64,000 nucleotides of DNA from NCBI RefSeq assembly GCF_004115265.2, contig NC_046304.1, positions 12,516,292 to 12,580,291 of the forward strand. Direction: 5' to 3'. The stretch comes from Rhinolophus ferrumequinum (Eukaryota > Chordata > Mammalia > Chiroptera > Rhinolophidae). Every line of letters begins with the position of its first letter. Position 1 is the first letter of the stretch. Shown piece by piece: positions 11,743-28,079 of the stretch. A program made the position numbers and the translations under genes. The notes under the pieces were generated by a model, which saw only the letters and a program-made list of their open reading frames with translations, was not told where the DNA came from and ran no database searches.

Positions 11743-11759
11743 TGATTTGCCTGCCCCTC

Positions 11760-11935
11760 ATACACATTCATTTGTTTATTCAACACGTATTTATTTAGCA
11801 ATAATGTATTTTGGTCCAGGCAATATTCTAAGTGCTGTAAATAGAGCAGCAACCAGGAAACAAGGCCCCTGTCTTCATCAGAACTCACATTCCAGTGGGG
11901 GAAACATGATAAATAAATTCTCCAATGGACGTTGA
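11760..11935 (-). mobile_element. L2 LINE 3' end
   Basis: 'cattcatttgtttattcaac', 'ccaggcaatattctaagtgc' and 'aactcacattccagtggggg' are the antisense 3' end of L2. It begins immediately after the duplicated GLTPD2 block. Confidence 0.8.
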
Positions 11936-12154
11936 GCTCTGTGAAGACAGCTTTGTCTTCTTGAGGCCTAATAAAGGTTGGTTTTATAAATGAGGAACCA
12001 TTTAAAACATTAAACCACAAAAAGGTAAAAGGATAAAGCCTAAAGTATACAATCAAGAGATCATGTATCCAGAGCAACACAAGGTCCCCTGGGGATAGGC
12101 TAGAGAATTTAGATGTGGGTGTTCCCTGGATCCCAGGTGCCCTATGCTTGAACT

Positions 12155-12310
12155 TGATAGGTAAGATTTATGGAGCAATTGTGGTAAGCTTTTCCATTCA
12201 CAGTGTTTGCACATACATTATCATTTAATCCTTGCAAAGTACCTGTTATTATCTTCAATTTACAGTGGAGGGAACTCGAGCCCAGAGTTAATTTAGGGCC
12301 CACACCCGTT
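12155..12310 (-). mobile_element. MIR SINE
   Basis: 'gatttatggagcaattgtgg', 'catttaatccttgcaaagta' and 'ttacagtggagggaactcga' follow the MIR core. It precedes the GLTPD2 5' region. Confidence 0.6.
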
Positions 12311-12623
12311 GCTCAGTGGGCAAGCTGGGTCTGACCCCGTGGCTCTTCCCAGTCCCTAGGCTGCCTCTTACCACGACCTGGCCTTACAGGGAAGGGAAAA
12401 GCAGGGACGTGTCACTGCTACCCAACCTCCCAAATCCTCTTACTCGGGTTTCTCACACCTGGGATGCTGCCCTCTGGGGCAAAGAGCACAGGGGAAGGGG
12501 ACTTAGTAGGTTAATTATCAACCCTTGCACCTCAGGGCACCACAGGCTTCTTTCCCCTTCCAGAGGCTGAGGGACAGGGACTGGCTAGGGTTTGGTGAGG
12601 GGACAGTGGTCCCAGCAGCAGCC

Positions 12624-13951
<1,328 letters not shown>

Positions 13952-14182
13952 GGCCAGCAGCCTCTAGGACCGGTTAGGAACCCAACACACTGGGGTAGGG
14001 TCAGGGGAGCTCAGGGTTCAGGGTGGAGTCCCCGGCTCCAGCTTCCGGCGCCGGGGGGCGGGGCACCCGCTGTCCCTCCTCTTTGGTGACGCCACTGTCT
14101 TCAAAGCCCGCCCCTGGCGGGGTGGGTATTTTTAGACCCTACCTCTATTCGCAGTCTCTGGAAAAAGGGAGGAGCTGTGGGG

Positions 14183-14188
14183 AATAAA
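14183..14188 (+). terminator. GLTPD2: GLTPD2 poly(A) signal
   Basis: AATAAA lies 232 bases after the GLTPD2 stop, at the end of a GC-rich 3' UTR, with T-rich sequence just after it. Confidence 0.75.
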
Positions 14189-14299
14189 AAGTATTCTTTG
14201 GCAGCTGACGATTTAGGGAGTTTTGCGTGATGCCAGCAGGCGTTTAAGGGAAATAGAAAAAAAAAAAAAAATGGATGTGTGAAGATGTGTCATCCCCAT

Positions 14300-15700
14300 T
14301 CCCGGCAGCGGAGACTCACGCTCCCCCGTGGGATCTCAACCACTCCTATGGCTTCAGTTGCCAACTACATGCTAAGTCTCCAGCCCAGACCTGTCCCCTG
14401 AGGTCCAGCCCCCACAAAGCCAATTCTTTCCTGGACACCTCCACAGACACCGCAAATGCAACACGTCCAACTCGAATCCAACCGCCTCCTCCCAGAACTG
14501 CACCTCTTCTTGTGTTCCCTGTCTCTGAATGTACGGCACCCTCTTCTGTCAACTATCCAAGCCTAAAACCAGTGCATCATGCTTCACACCAAGCAGGTGC
14601 TCAGCTCAATAATGTATGTTTATTAAATGACTCCTTGGCCACTCCCTCAAGTATAGTAAACATGAAAGACCTTGGCCATTTCATACACAGATAACTCCCA
14701 AATTATAACTCCAACACACTTTCCCATATGACTCCAGAACGCTATCTATACACTTCCTTACTCAACATCTCCACTTGGATTTCAACTAGGCAGAGCAAAC
14801 ATAACATGCTGCAAACTGAGCTTCTAATACCTTTTCCTTCCAAAATACTCCCGTCATAGTCTTTGCTATCTTAATGAATGACAACTCCATTCTTCCAGGT
14901 CCTTAAGCCAAAAACCTGACTCTTCCTTGTTTCTCTTTCATCGTACCACATCCAAACTGTCAGAATCTGACAATTTACCACCATCTTCACTGCTACCACA
15001 CTTGTCAAGCCAACTTTATCTAACACCTGAATTATTGCAGTAGCCTCCTGTCTCTCTATTCCATACTTGGCCTCCTACAGTGCATATTCAATAGAGCCAA
15101 AATAATCCTTTAAAATGTAGATCATATCATGTCATTCCCTGCTCAAAACCTTCCAATGGCCTCCTATTGGACTCAAATGAAAAAAAAAATTAAATTTAAG
15201 CAAGAAATTTTCTGGATCATGTTTGCAGTTGATAATAATGAAAAGCTTCATAAAGGTCCTACCTGATCTGACTGCACTAGCCAAATTGATTTCAATATTC
15301 ACTGAACATGTCAGGTTTGATCCTGACTCAGGACCTTTGCCTTTGCTCATTCTTCTGTCTAGAATGTTTATTCCCCAAAAAGACCAATAACTTTCCTCCT
15401 TCTTTCTTTCTGGTTTTTATTCAGATGTATTCTCAGTGAGACCTTTCCTGATTATTCTTTCAAAATTTCAACACACATACTTCCTATCTTCCATCCTTGC
15501 TTTGTTTTTCTTCTTATATTATTCAAACACACTATGTATTATAATTATTTGTTTTGTTTTGTTGTCTCCCCAGTAGATATACGCTCCATGGGGCTAGAAA
15601 TTTCTATTTTGCTCCCTGATGTATCTTTAGTGCCTCAAAGATGTCTGGTATCTAGTAGATATTCAATAGCTGTTTGTTGAATGAATGTACGAGCACTAAA
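14300..15700 (+). mobile_element. L2 LINE, two overlapping copies
   Basis: A first copy from about 14335 to 14590 ('tctccagcccagacctgtcc', 'ctggacacctccacagacac') is followed by a second, longer copy from about 14675 that covers the same part again ('acatctccacttggatttca') and runs to the L2 3' end at 15690 ('atattcaatagctgtttgtt' then 'gaatgaatg'). The second copy includes 'ctgctcaaaaccttccaatg' and 'gtcctacctgatctgactgc'. Confidence 0.8.
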
Positions 15701-15734
15701 AATAGTTCAGATGGCTAGAGCCAAAAGTATCACA

Positions 15735-16132
15735 AAGAAAAGGGGGTGGCACAACAGTGTAAATGTACTTGACGCTATTAATTTGTACACCAAAAATGGT
15801 TAAAATGCTAAATTGTATGTTATGTTACTTATATTTTACTAAAATAAAAAAATTTAAAAGAGGAGATGCCTTCTAGTGGACATGTGCATCCATATGTTCA
15901 TTGCAGCCTGGATGTCCATTGATGGATGAATGGATAAAGAGTAGGTGGTACATATATACAACGGAATATTGCTTGGGCATGGAAGGGAATGGGTTCTTGC
16001 CATCTGTGGGGGTATGGATGGACTTGGAGGGTATTGTGCTGAGTGGTGTATGTCAGACTGAGAAAGACAGATGCAGTGTGATTTCGCTTATATGTGGAAT
16101 CTAACAAGCAAAATAAACAAAACAGAAACAAA
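15735..16132 (+). mobile_element. L1 LINE 3' end plus L1 ORF2 fragment
   Basis: 15735-15860 is an L1 3' end ('aatttgtacaccaaaaatgg' then A-rich tail). 15862-16132 is a second L1 piece from the ORF2 end region ('gtccattgatggatgaatgg', 'tacaacggaatattgcttgg', 'cttatatgtggaatctaac'), also ending in an A-rich stretch. The second piece looks the younger of the two. A worn antisense L2 fragment follows to about 16325. Confidence 0.7.
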
Positions 16133-16367
16133 CAAAAAAAGAAGAGATGAGATTCTGGACAGGTGGACAGGAGCAAGTTCATGAAGGGCCTTATAAACTA
16201 TGTTACAGAGATGGGATTTTATCTCAAGCATTAATTTGAAGCAGAGAATTATGTGGATCATAGTTTCAATTCAAAAAACCAGCTTCAGTTGCAGTATGTA
16301 GAAAAAGTATGGCAGATTCGTAGGAGGACCACTCTACACAATAACAGCAAAATACACATTCTTCTCA

Positions 16368-16565
16368 GGCCGGATGGCTCAATTGTTCAGAGCATGAGCT
16401 GGTTCAATTCCCGCATGGGATGATGCGCTGTGCTTTTGAAAACGGCAACTGGACTTGGAGCTGAGCTGCGCCCTCCACAACTAGATTGAAGGACAATGAC
16501 TTGGAGCTGATGGGCCCTGGAGAAACACACTGTTCTCCAATATTCTCCAATAAAATAAAATAAAA
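16368..16565 (+). mobile_element. tRNA-derived SINE, monomer
   Basis: It begins GGCCGGATGGCTCAATTG and ends in a (AATAAAATAA) tail. The flanks are a 17-base target duplication with two mismatches, at 16351-16367 and 16566-16582 (AATACACATTCTTCTCA and AATACACATTAGTCTCA). It lies in the L1 ORF2 body. Confidence 0.9.
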
Positions 16566-16800
16566 AATACACATTAGTCTCAAGTGCTCATGTGACATTC
16601 TCCAGGATAGATCACATTAGGCCACAAAAAAGTCTCAATAAATTCAAAAAGCCCAAAGTCACAAAACATTCTCCAACTAGGAAAATATTTTGAGGTTAGT
16701 GAAAATGAAAACAAAACATACCAAAATTTAGTGATGCAGCATAAGCAGTGCTCAAAGGGACATTTGTAGCTATAAATGCCTATATTAAAAATGAAAAAAG

Positions 16801-17190
16801 AGGGGGTAGGCCTGGTGGCTCAGGTGGTTGGAGTGCCGTGCTCCTAATGCCAAGGTCTCTGATTCCCACATGAGCTGCTGCTGGCTGCTGTGTGCCGCCA
16901 TGGGCTACCGTGTGCTGCCGTGAGTGGCCGCCAGCCATCATGAGCAGCGGCTGGCAGCCATCGTTGAGCAGCTGGCAGCCATCGTGAATGGCCGGGAGCC
17001 TGTGAGAGCTTCCATGAGCTGCTGTGAGTGGCCGACTGATGACTGGTGACCAATCACCTCGGCCAGGGGGAGCGCAAGACTCATAATACCAGCATGGGCC
17101 AGGAAGCTGTGTTGTACACAATTGGAGTGAGAAACAACGGCTTGAACCAAAGTGTGGTGGAGAGGTGGAAGAAAGGGGGAAGAAAAAAAA
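16801..17190 (+). mobile_element. tRNA-headed SINE with internal degenerate tandem repeat
   Basis: The head (CCTGGTGGCTCAGGTGGTT, then 'gattcccacatgagctgctg') matches the tRNA-derived SINEs, but the body differs. From about 16870 to 17035 it is a run of worn units built on CTGCTGTGAGTGGCC, GCCAGCCATCGTGA and GAGCAGCTGGCAGCCATC. A unique 3' part follows ('aataccagcatgggccagga', 'acggcttgaaccaaagtgtg') and an A tail. The site shows AAAAAAGA on both sides. The order head, tandem core, unique tail is that of a composite retroposon. Confidence 0.75.
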
Positions 17191-17279
17191 AAAAGATCTC
17201 AAATTAATATCTGAACATTTCACCTTAGAAAATAGAAAAAGAAAAGGAAACCAAACCTAAAGAAAAGTAGAAGGAAGGA

Positions 17280-17581
17280 GGGGACAGCGGCTGGCTTAGA
17301 CGGTTAGAGCTCTGTGCTCCTAACACCAAAGGCTGCCCTTTGGATTCCCACATGGGCCAGTGGGCTCTCAACCACAAGGTTGCCAGTTCATTTCCTCAAC
17401 TCCCGCAAGGGATGGTGGACAGCGCCCCCTGCAACTAGCAACAGCAACTGGACCTGGAGCTGAGCTCCACAACTAAGACTGAAAGGACAACAACTTGATT
17501 TGGAAAAAAGTCCTGGAAGTACACACTGTTCCCCAATAAAGTCCTGTTCCCCTTCCCCAATAAAAATCTTTAAAAAAAAAA
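17280..17581 (+). mobile_element. tRNA-derived SINE, long form
   Basis: It starts with CAGCGGCTGGCTTAGACGG, carries two B-box-like blocks (GGATTCCCACATGGG and GGTTGCCAGTTCATTTCC) and ends 'ccccaataaaaatc' plus an A tract. It has a perfect 12-base target duplication TAGAAGGAAGGA at 17268-17279 and 17582-17593, in the L1 ORF2 body. Confidence 0.92.
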
Positions 17582-18388
17582 TAGAAGGAAGGAAATAATA
17601 AAGATCAGAGTAGAAATAAATGAAATAGAAAATAGAAAACAATAGAGAGAATCAACTAAACCAGAAGTTGGCTCTTTGAAAAGATCAAGAAAATTGACAA
17701 ACTTAGCTAGACTAACCAAGAAAAAAAAAAGAGAGAGAAGAATTCAAATTACTAAGATCAAGAATGAAAGAGGGACATTATTACTGATGTTACAGAAATA
17801 AAAGGGATTATAAAGGAATACTATAAACAAGTGTAGGCCAACAAATTAGATAACCTGAAAGAAATGGACAAATACCTAGAAAGACCAAAATTGACTCAAG
17901 AATAAATAGAAAAATCTGACTAGACCTATAACTAAGAGATCGAGTTAGTAATAAAAAAATCTTCCCACAAAGAAAAGCCCAGGACCCAATGTTTTCACTA
18001 AATTCTACTAAACGTTTTAAAAAATTAATGCCAATCCTTCACAAACTCTTACAAAAATAAAACAGTGACTACTTCCCTACTCATTCTATGAGGACAGTAT
18101 TACCCTGATAGCAAAGATATAAAAAACAAAAAGCAACAGCAATAACAAAAAACACAGACCAATATATTGTATGAATGGAAATACAAAAAATCTTCAACAA
18201 AATACTAGCAAACCACATATAAAAAGTATGATACATCATGGTCAATTGATTTTCGACAAGGGTTCCAAGGCTATTCAAAAGGGAAAGGATAGTCTTTTCA
18301 ACAAACGGTGCTGAAGCAATTGGATATCCACATGCAAAAGAATGAATTTGGGCCCCTACTTCACGTTACATACAAAAATTAAGGAAAT

Positions 18389-18518
18389 AGGATCAAATAT
18401 ATGGTGATGGAAGGAGAACTGACTCTGGGTTTTATAGATGATATAATACAGAATTGTACACCTGAAATCTATGTAACTTCACTAACAATTGTCACCCCAA
18501 TAAATTTTTTTTAAAAAA
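18389..18518 (+). mobile_element. 5'-truncated L1 3' end inserted in the older L1
   Basis: A 130-base piece ends 'cacctgaaatctatgtaact', 'attgtcaccccaataaattt' and a T/A-rich tail. The older L1 sequence is continuous on either side, and a 9-base target duplication TAAGGAAAT lies at 18380-18388 and 18519-18527. This is the 3' end type of a younger L1. Confidence 0.8.
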
Positions 18519-19492
18519 TAAGGAAATCATAGAACTAAAAATATAAGAATTAAAACTAGAATTTTATAGACATAAATCTTTGTGGACTTGGATTTGGCAA
18601 CAGTTTTTAGGACATCAAAAGCACAATCAAAGGAAAACCAGACAAATGGGACTTCACCAAAATTTAAAACTTTTGTGCTTCAAAAGACACCAATGAAGAA
18701 ATTGAAAAGACAAGCCATAGAACGGGAGAAAATATTTGCAAATCATGTATCTGATAAAGGTCTAATATCTAGAGTATAAAAAAGAACTCTTAAGAACTCA
18801 ACATTAAAAAGATAATCCAATTTAAAAATGGGCAAAGGGCAAAGGACTTCAAAAGACATTTCTCCAGAGAAGATATACAAATGGTCAATTAACATATGAA
18901 AATAGGCTCAAAAACACTAATCATTGGGGAAATGCAAAAAACAATCAAAACCCCACAAGATACCAATTCACAACCACTAGGATGGCTAAGGTATAAAATG
19001 TCTAATTCGTGAAGATACGGAGGAATTGGAATCCTTATACATGGCTGGGGGGATGTAAAATAGGACCGCTGTTGTGGAAAACAGTTATCACTTCCTCAAA
19101 ATGTTAAACAGTTACTAGTATATGACCCAGCAATGCCACTCCTAGTACTGTATATATTCTTAGGTATATATCAAAGAGAAATGAAAACATAGTGTGGTAA
19201 CTGTAAATCCAAGGCTGCAACTCCGATCAGATACGCAAGTCCTGCGCAGTCCCACAGGAAACGCTAGTCCTTACAGACTGTTTTTGGGGTATTTTTATGT
19301 GCCTATCTGCCGGCCACGCTGCCATCAAGCACTCACTGTCGCAAACAAAACAAAACAAAAACCTTACACATTCCTTTCCCCTTCTGCCGTCAACCGTGGC
19401 CTAGCTTCGCCCCAAAAGGCCTCAGAGCACGACTGAAGAGAGTGACAGAGCGCTTTACGACAGTTGCTTTTTGGCAGTACCGGAGGAGGAAG

Positions 19493-21381
<1,889 letters not shown>

Positions 21382-21433
21382 ATCCTGGGATTCTAGGACA
21401 CAATGAGAGACATCCCATACTGATGCAAAATTC

Positions 21434-21439
21434 AATAAA
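21434..21439 (+). terminator. PSMB6: PSMB6 poly(A) signal
   Basis: AATAAA lies 53 bases after the stop codon and is followed by T- and GT-rich sequence (GTCTTTGTGCTCTGGGG). The 3' UTR is very short. Confidence 0.85.
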
Positions 21440-21449
21440 CAGTTTGTCA

Positions 21450-22279
21450 AAAAGAGTCTTTGTGCTCTGGGGTTTTTGTTTTTGACTCCAAGCCTGAACT
21501 TGTCTGGTGTACTGCTGTTTGGACAAACCACTGCTCTGAGCCCTGAGATTCAGAGAGGAGCCTTTATAAGGGTGGTTTTCAAACTTCTTTCTCTAGGCTA
21601 CCTTCTCCATTTCCTTTCCTCTACCATATTCAGGTCCTTGTGACACCAGAGTGTGGTTGATAGGAGGGCTACCACCCTTGTTCAAGCCTGAGATAGAACT
21701 CAGAATTCTGAGTGAGACTGAGGTCACCTCCCATTAGTCTGCCTCCTACCTGTCATGGGTGGCTACTAGCCCTAAAGCCAGGACTCTCGACCTCCTCAGA
21801 CCCAGGCTCATGATCCCCACTCTCCACACTCACCTCTATCACCTCATCTTGTTAGGAGCAGCAGTGTGACTTCCTTGGCTTTTGGGAGAAAGGTGGACCT
21901 TGTTGGCAGATGGTAGAGGGCAGCCACTGGGAGTGCTGTGCGCCAGCTCTGGAAGGCACCATTCCCATGGGAGTGTAACAGGTCAAGTCTTCAGCCCCTT
22001 GGATGGGAGGCCAGGGACCTAAATGAGCTCAGTGGTGCTCATTGACAATAACCAACATTCTCAATTTTGCCTCAATCTTCTTCCCTCTCCCCTCACCCTA
22101 TGGATCAGGGAACTATATAAGCCATATTTGAAAACCTTGTTCTAGAATATAATCCTGCCCTGGAGGATTTCTGAGGGTACAGGGAAGCTTCCTAAGGAGT
22201 GGGGGTAGGGGAGAAATAAAGAAGAGCAGAGAAGGATCTCTGTCCACAAACATGTGTACCTCAAAATAACCAACACACT
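21450..22279. other. intergenic, nothing recognised
   Basis: No exon or named repeat is visible. GGTTTTCAAAC near 21573 and TTTGAAAACC near 22125 hint at the worn ends of a DNA transposon about 550 bases long, but I cannot confirm this. Confidence 0.35.
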
Positions 22280-23760
<1,481 letters not shown>

Positions 23761-24023
23761 CCCTAGTCCTGTCTGCTGTCCTGCCTAGCCCCCAACCTTT
23801 CCAAACTGCAATCACCACACTCAACTCTGAAGCTTGATTTCAGCAAACTTCTGGCTAGCACACCTGGGCTCTGCATTACATATTCACCACTCCAGTGTCC
23901 CCTTCGCCACCCAATGCTGCGTTTCCCACCTCAGCTCCATAACCCAGTCTAGTGCTTGGCCCCATCTACTCCCCACCCCAACACCCAAGCACATCCACAC
24001 AATACTTGGCAACTCCGAATATA

Positions 24024-24029
24024 TTTAAT
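24024..24029 (-). terminator. poly(A) signal of the small minus-strand gene
   Basis: ATTAAA on the minus strand, about 100 bases after the stop of the 24127-24858 gene. It supports a real 3' end there. Confidence 0.5.
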
Positions 24030-24126
24030 GAGAAGGTTATGAGGGATTTGGGGAAGCCAGAAACTGAGAATTGTGGGGAAGGAAGGTTGCCAAGGCTTCC
24101 TGGAAGTTCAGCCCCTGGTTGTCCCT

Positions 24127-24975
<849 letters not shown>

Positions 24976-25389
24976 TTACAGGCGCCAGGGGATGGAAGGG
25001 GGAGAAAAGGGAGGAGGGAAGAGGTGGAGGGATTCCCTATTCAAACACCTATCCATTTTTGCCCCCTTAATGTGGGGGCTCTCTTGATCCTCATGGAGAA
25101 GCAAAAGGAGACTGGGACAGGTGTCATGGCAGAGACAAATACAGAAGTGCTGGGACATACAGGTGCAGTGAAAATTCACTACAGCGTTGTTGGGCCACTT
25201 GGTGCCAGCCTGGACACTGCTGGGGAGTCATCTGTATTTTAGAATGACAATGTAGAATTCCCAAGATGTAAAAATTTAAAGAATAGTCTATTTTTTTTAG
25301 AACAGGAAACTTTACTAGTCAGGGAAATGTTATGCTCTCATTAAATGGTCTGGTAGCTCTTGTCCCCTTTTATGAAGACAGTTGTAATT

Positions 25390-25580
25390 GATTAATAATG
25401 CTGTGCCAGGTAAATTCTAGGGATTTTACATGTTATCTCATCTCATGTAATCATGTCAATGACCCTTTGAGGCGAGTGTTATTACTATCCTGATTTTACA
25501 AATGAGGAATTGGAGGCACTGAGAGTTTGGGTAACTTGCCCAAGGTCCCACAGGCAGTTATCAGCAGAGCAGGAACTCTC
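25390..25580 (-). mobile_element. MIR SINE
   Basis: 'aatgctgtgccaggtaaatt', 'acaaatgaggaattggaggc' and 'ggtaacttgcccaaggtccc' follow the MIR consensus order, with a clear core. Confidence 0.8.
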
Positions 25581-25864
25581 CCCCACTCCCATCAGAGTGA
25601 CCGCAGAGTCTACTCTGTTTGCAACCACACTGAGCTTCCCAAGCATGTCCCTAGTAGGCACTGATGCCCCTGGGTAGGTCTGGGGCGGGTGGGTGACCTG
25701 AGCCTGGGCTGGGAACCTAAGGTGCAGAAGCCCCTAGCCAAGGACTCTAAATGCCCTCCAGTAAAGCTGCACAAATGTTATATTATTCCCTATGGGTGCC
25801 ATGATGTGTGTGGAAAGGTTGGGAAGCACTGCTGACTATACTGCCTGACTTAGAAATCTGTTTT

Positions 25865-27860
25865 TTGTTTTTAAATTAACTTTATTGAAGTAAACATTTA
25901 CATATAATGTAATGCACACATCTCAGTGTACAGTTCTAAGAGTTTTGACAAGTATATATACCCATGTAATCACCACCCCAATCAAGATATAGGACATTTA
26001 CATTTCCATCACCAAGTTCCCTTGTGTACCCCTTCACAGTCAATCTTTCCCCACCCCCGCCAGAGGCAACTATTGATCTGATTTTCATCACTACCGATTG
26101 GTTTTGCCTGTTTCAGAATTTTATATAAATGGAATCATATAGTATTACTCTTTTGTGCCTGGCTTCTTTCAGCGTAATGGTGTTGAAATGCATCCATGTT
26201 ACATGTATTAAATCTGTTGGGGTTTTTTGTGTGTAATAACAGCTTTATTAAGAGATAATTCACCCTTGTAAAGTATACAATTCAGGGCAGACGGGTGGCT
26301 CAGTTGGTTAGAGCGCGAGCTCTGGGCAACAGGGCTGCCGGTTTGATTCCCACCTGGGCCAGTGAGCTACGCCCTCTGCAACAAGAATGAAGTCAATGAG
26401 CTGCCACTCAGTTCCTGGGTGGCCAGATGGCTCAATGGGTTTGAGTGCGGGCTCTCAACCACAAGGTTTCCAGTTGGACTCCTCGACTCCTGCAAGGGAT
26501 GGTGGGCTGCGCCCCGGCAACTAACGGCAACTGGACCTGGAGCTGAGCTGTGCCTTCCAGAACTAAGATTGCAAGGACAACTTGACTTGGAAAAGTCCCG
26601 AAGTACACACTGTTCCTCAATAAAGTCCTGTTCCTCTTCCCCAATAGAATCTTTAAAATAAATAAATACATAAATAAATTAAGTATACAATTCAGTGATT
26701 TTTACTGTATTCACAGAGCTGTGCAAATATCCCGACCAATTTTATAACATATTCATACCCTCAAAAGAATATCCATTAGCAGTCACTCCTCTATCCTCCT
26801 TTTCTTCAGCTACTAATCTAATCTATTTTCTGTCTCTGTGGATTTACCTATTCTGGACATTTTATATGAATGGAATCATACAAAATGTGGTCCTTTGTGG
26901 CTGGCTTCTTTCAATCAGCATGTTTTCAAGGTTTATCCATGGTGTAGCTAGTGTATCAGTACATCATTCCTTTTCATGGCTGAATAATATTCTGTTGTAG
27001 AGATAAACCACATTTTGTTTATCTATTCATCAGATAATAGACATTTGGGTTGCTTCTACTTTTTGGCTATTTGAGTATTCCTACTATGGACATCCATGTA
27101 CAAGTTTTTGTACATATCTAGCAGTGGAATTGCTGGGCCACATGATAATTCTATGCTTAACATTTTGAGGAACTGTTTTCCAAGGTGACTGAATTATTTT
27201 ATACTTTATTCATTTTTCTTGCTGAGTAATAGTCTATACACCACAAATTAATCAAAATAGAAAATTTCTCTTCAAAAGGCACCATTACTCTACAAGGACA
27301 AGCCACGTTCTGGGAGAAAATATTTGCAATACATATTTGTGATAAAGGATTTGTATATGTGTACATATATATGCATGTATGAATCACAATATCACAATAG
27401 ACAACATGGTTTTTTTAAAAGTTAGCAAAAAACTTGAATAGACACTATAAAAGATCTACAAATGGCTAACAAGCACATGAAACACGGTCAACATCATTAA
27501 TAATCAGAGAAATACAAATAAAACTACAGTGATGTACTATTTTACTTATTAGAATGGCTAATAAGTAAAGACTGTAAAGATTGACAGTATCAAGTGTTGG
27601 CCATGCTGTGGAACAACTGAAAATGTAAGAAGGAACAATTGTTTTGGAAAACAGTTTGGCTGTTTCTTCTAAAGTTAAAGAACACTTATATGACCCAGCA
27701 ACTCCACGCCTAGCTATTTGCCCAAGAGAAATGAAAACATATATTCACACAAAGACTTATTCCGGAATGTTTACAGGAGCCTTATTCACAATAGACAAAA
27801 ACTAGAAACCACCGAATGTCCATCCAAAGAAGAGATAAATAAATCTGCTTTAAATAAATT
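25865..27860. mobile_element. L1 LINE fragments, two antisense and one sense
   Basis: 25865-26215 is an antisense L1 3' end ('ataaatggaatcatatagta'). 26220-27200 is a second antisense 3' region ('acagctttattaagagataa', 'ctggacattttatatgaatg', 'agtggaattgctgggccaca') that took a dimeric SINE at 26286. 27230-27860 is L1 ORF2 in the sense direction ('aaaggcaccattactctaca', 'caacatcattaataatcaga', 'tatgacccagcaactccacg'). Confidence 0.75.
26286..26680 (+). mobile_element. dimeric tRNA-derived SINE
   Basis: Two tRNA-like heads lie in tandem: GGGTGGCTCAGTTGGTTAGAGC near 26290 and CCAGATGGCTCAATGGGTTTG near 26422, joined by a linker with GAGCTGCCACTCAG. One perfect 15-base target duplication, AAGTATACAATTCAG, at 26271-26285 and 26681-26695, encloses both halves, so they moved as one unit. 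The tail ends 'ccccaatagaatctt' and an AAATAAATA run. Confidence 0.9.
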
Positions 27861-27884
27861 TTGCATTATATTACCTTTTAGAAC

Positions 27885-28015
27885 CTGAAAATGTCCCGGT
27901 TTCCCCCTAGGATGTAAGTTTCAGGACATCAGGTTCCTTGACTATCTTGTTCACTACAGTAAGTACTCTCAATGTCTGGCACCGAGCAAGTGCGCAATAG
28001 CTGGTGAATGAATGA
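27885..28015 (+). mobile_element. L2 LINE 3' end
   Basis: 'ccttgactatcttgttcact', 'atgtctggcaccgagcaagt' and 'gcaatagctggtgaatgaat' make a typical L2 3' end just upstream of the PLD2 CpG island. Confidence 0.75.
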
Positions 28016-28079
28016 AAGAATGCAAGCTTACGTACGTTAATGAATTTGTGGCCACCATCCATCCGGCCTTTTATCATGC

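Larger units (their letters stand above)
16326..19190 (+). mobile_element. L1 LINE ORF2 body with nested insertions
   Basis: Sense-strand L1 ORF2 sequence can be followed through the window: 'cacattcttctca', 'tcaataaattcaaaaagccc', 'aagttggctctttgaaaaga', 'acaaacggtgctgaagcaat', 'aaaagacaccaatgaagaaa', 'tatgacccagcaatgccact'. It has many stops and small losses and lacks its own 3' end, so it is old. Three SINEs (16368, 16801 and 17280) and one truncated L1 end (18389) landed in it later; the L1 text resumes after each. Confidence 0.85.

Noticed and set aside
16368-17581. tRNA-like A-box and B-box sequences
   Set aside because: They belong to SINE heads with poly(A) tails and target duplications, not to functional tRNA genes.
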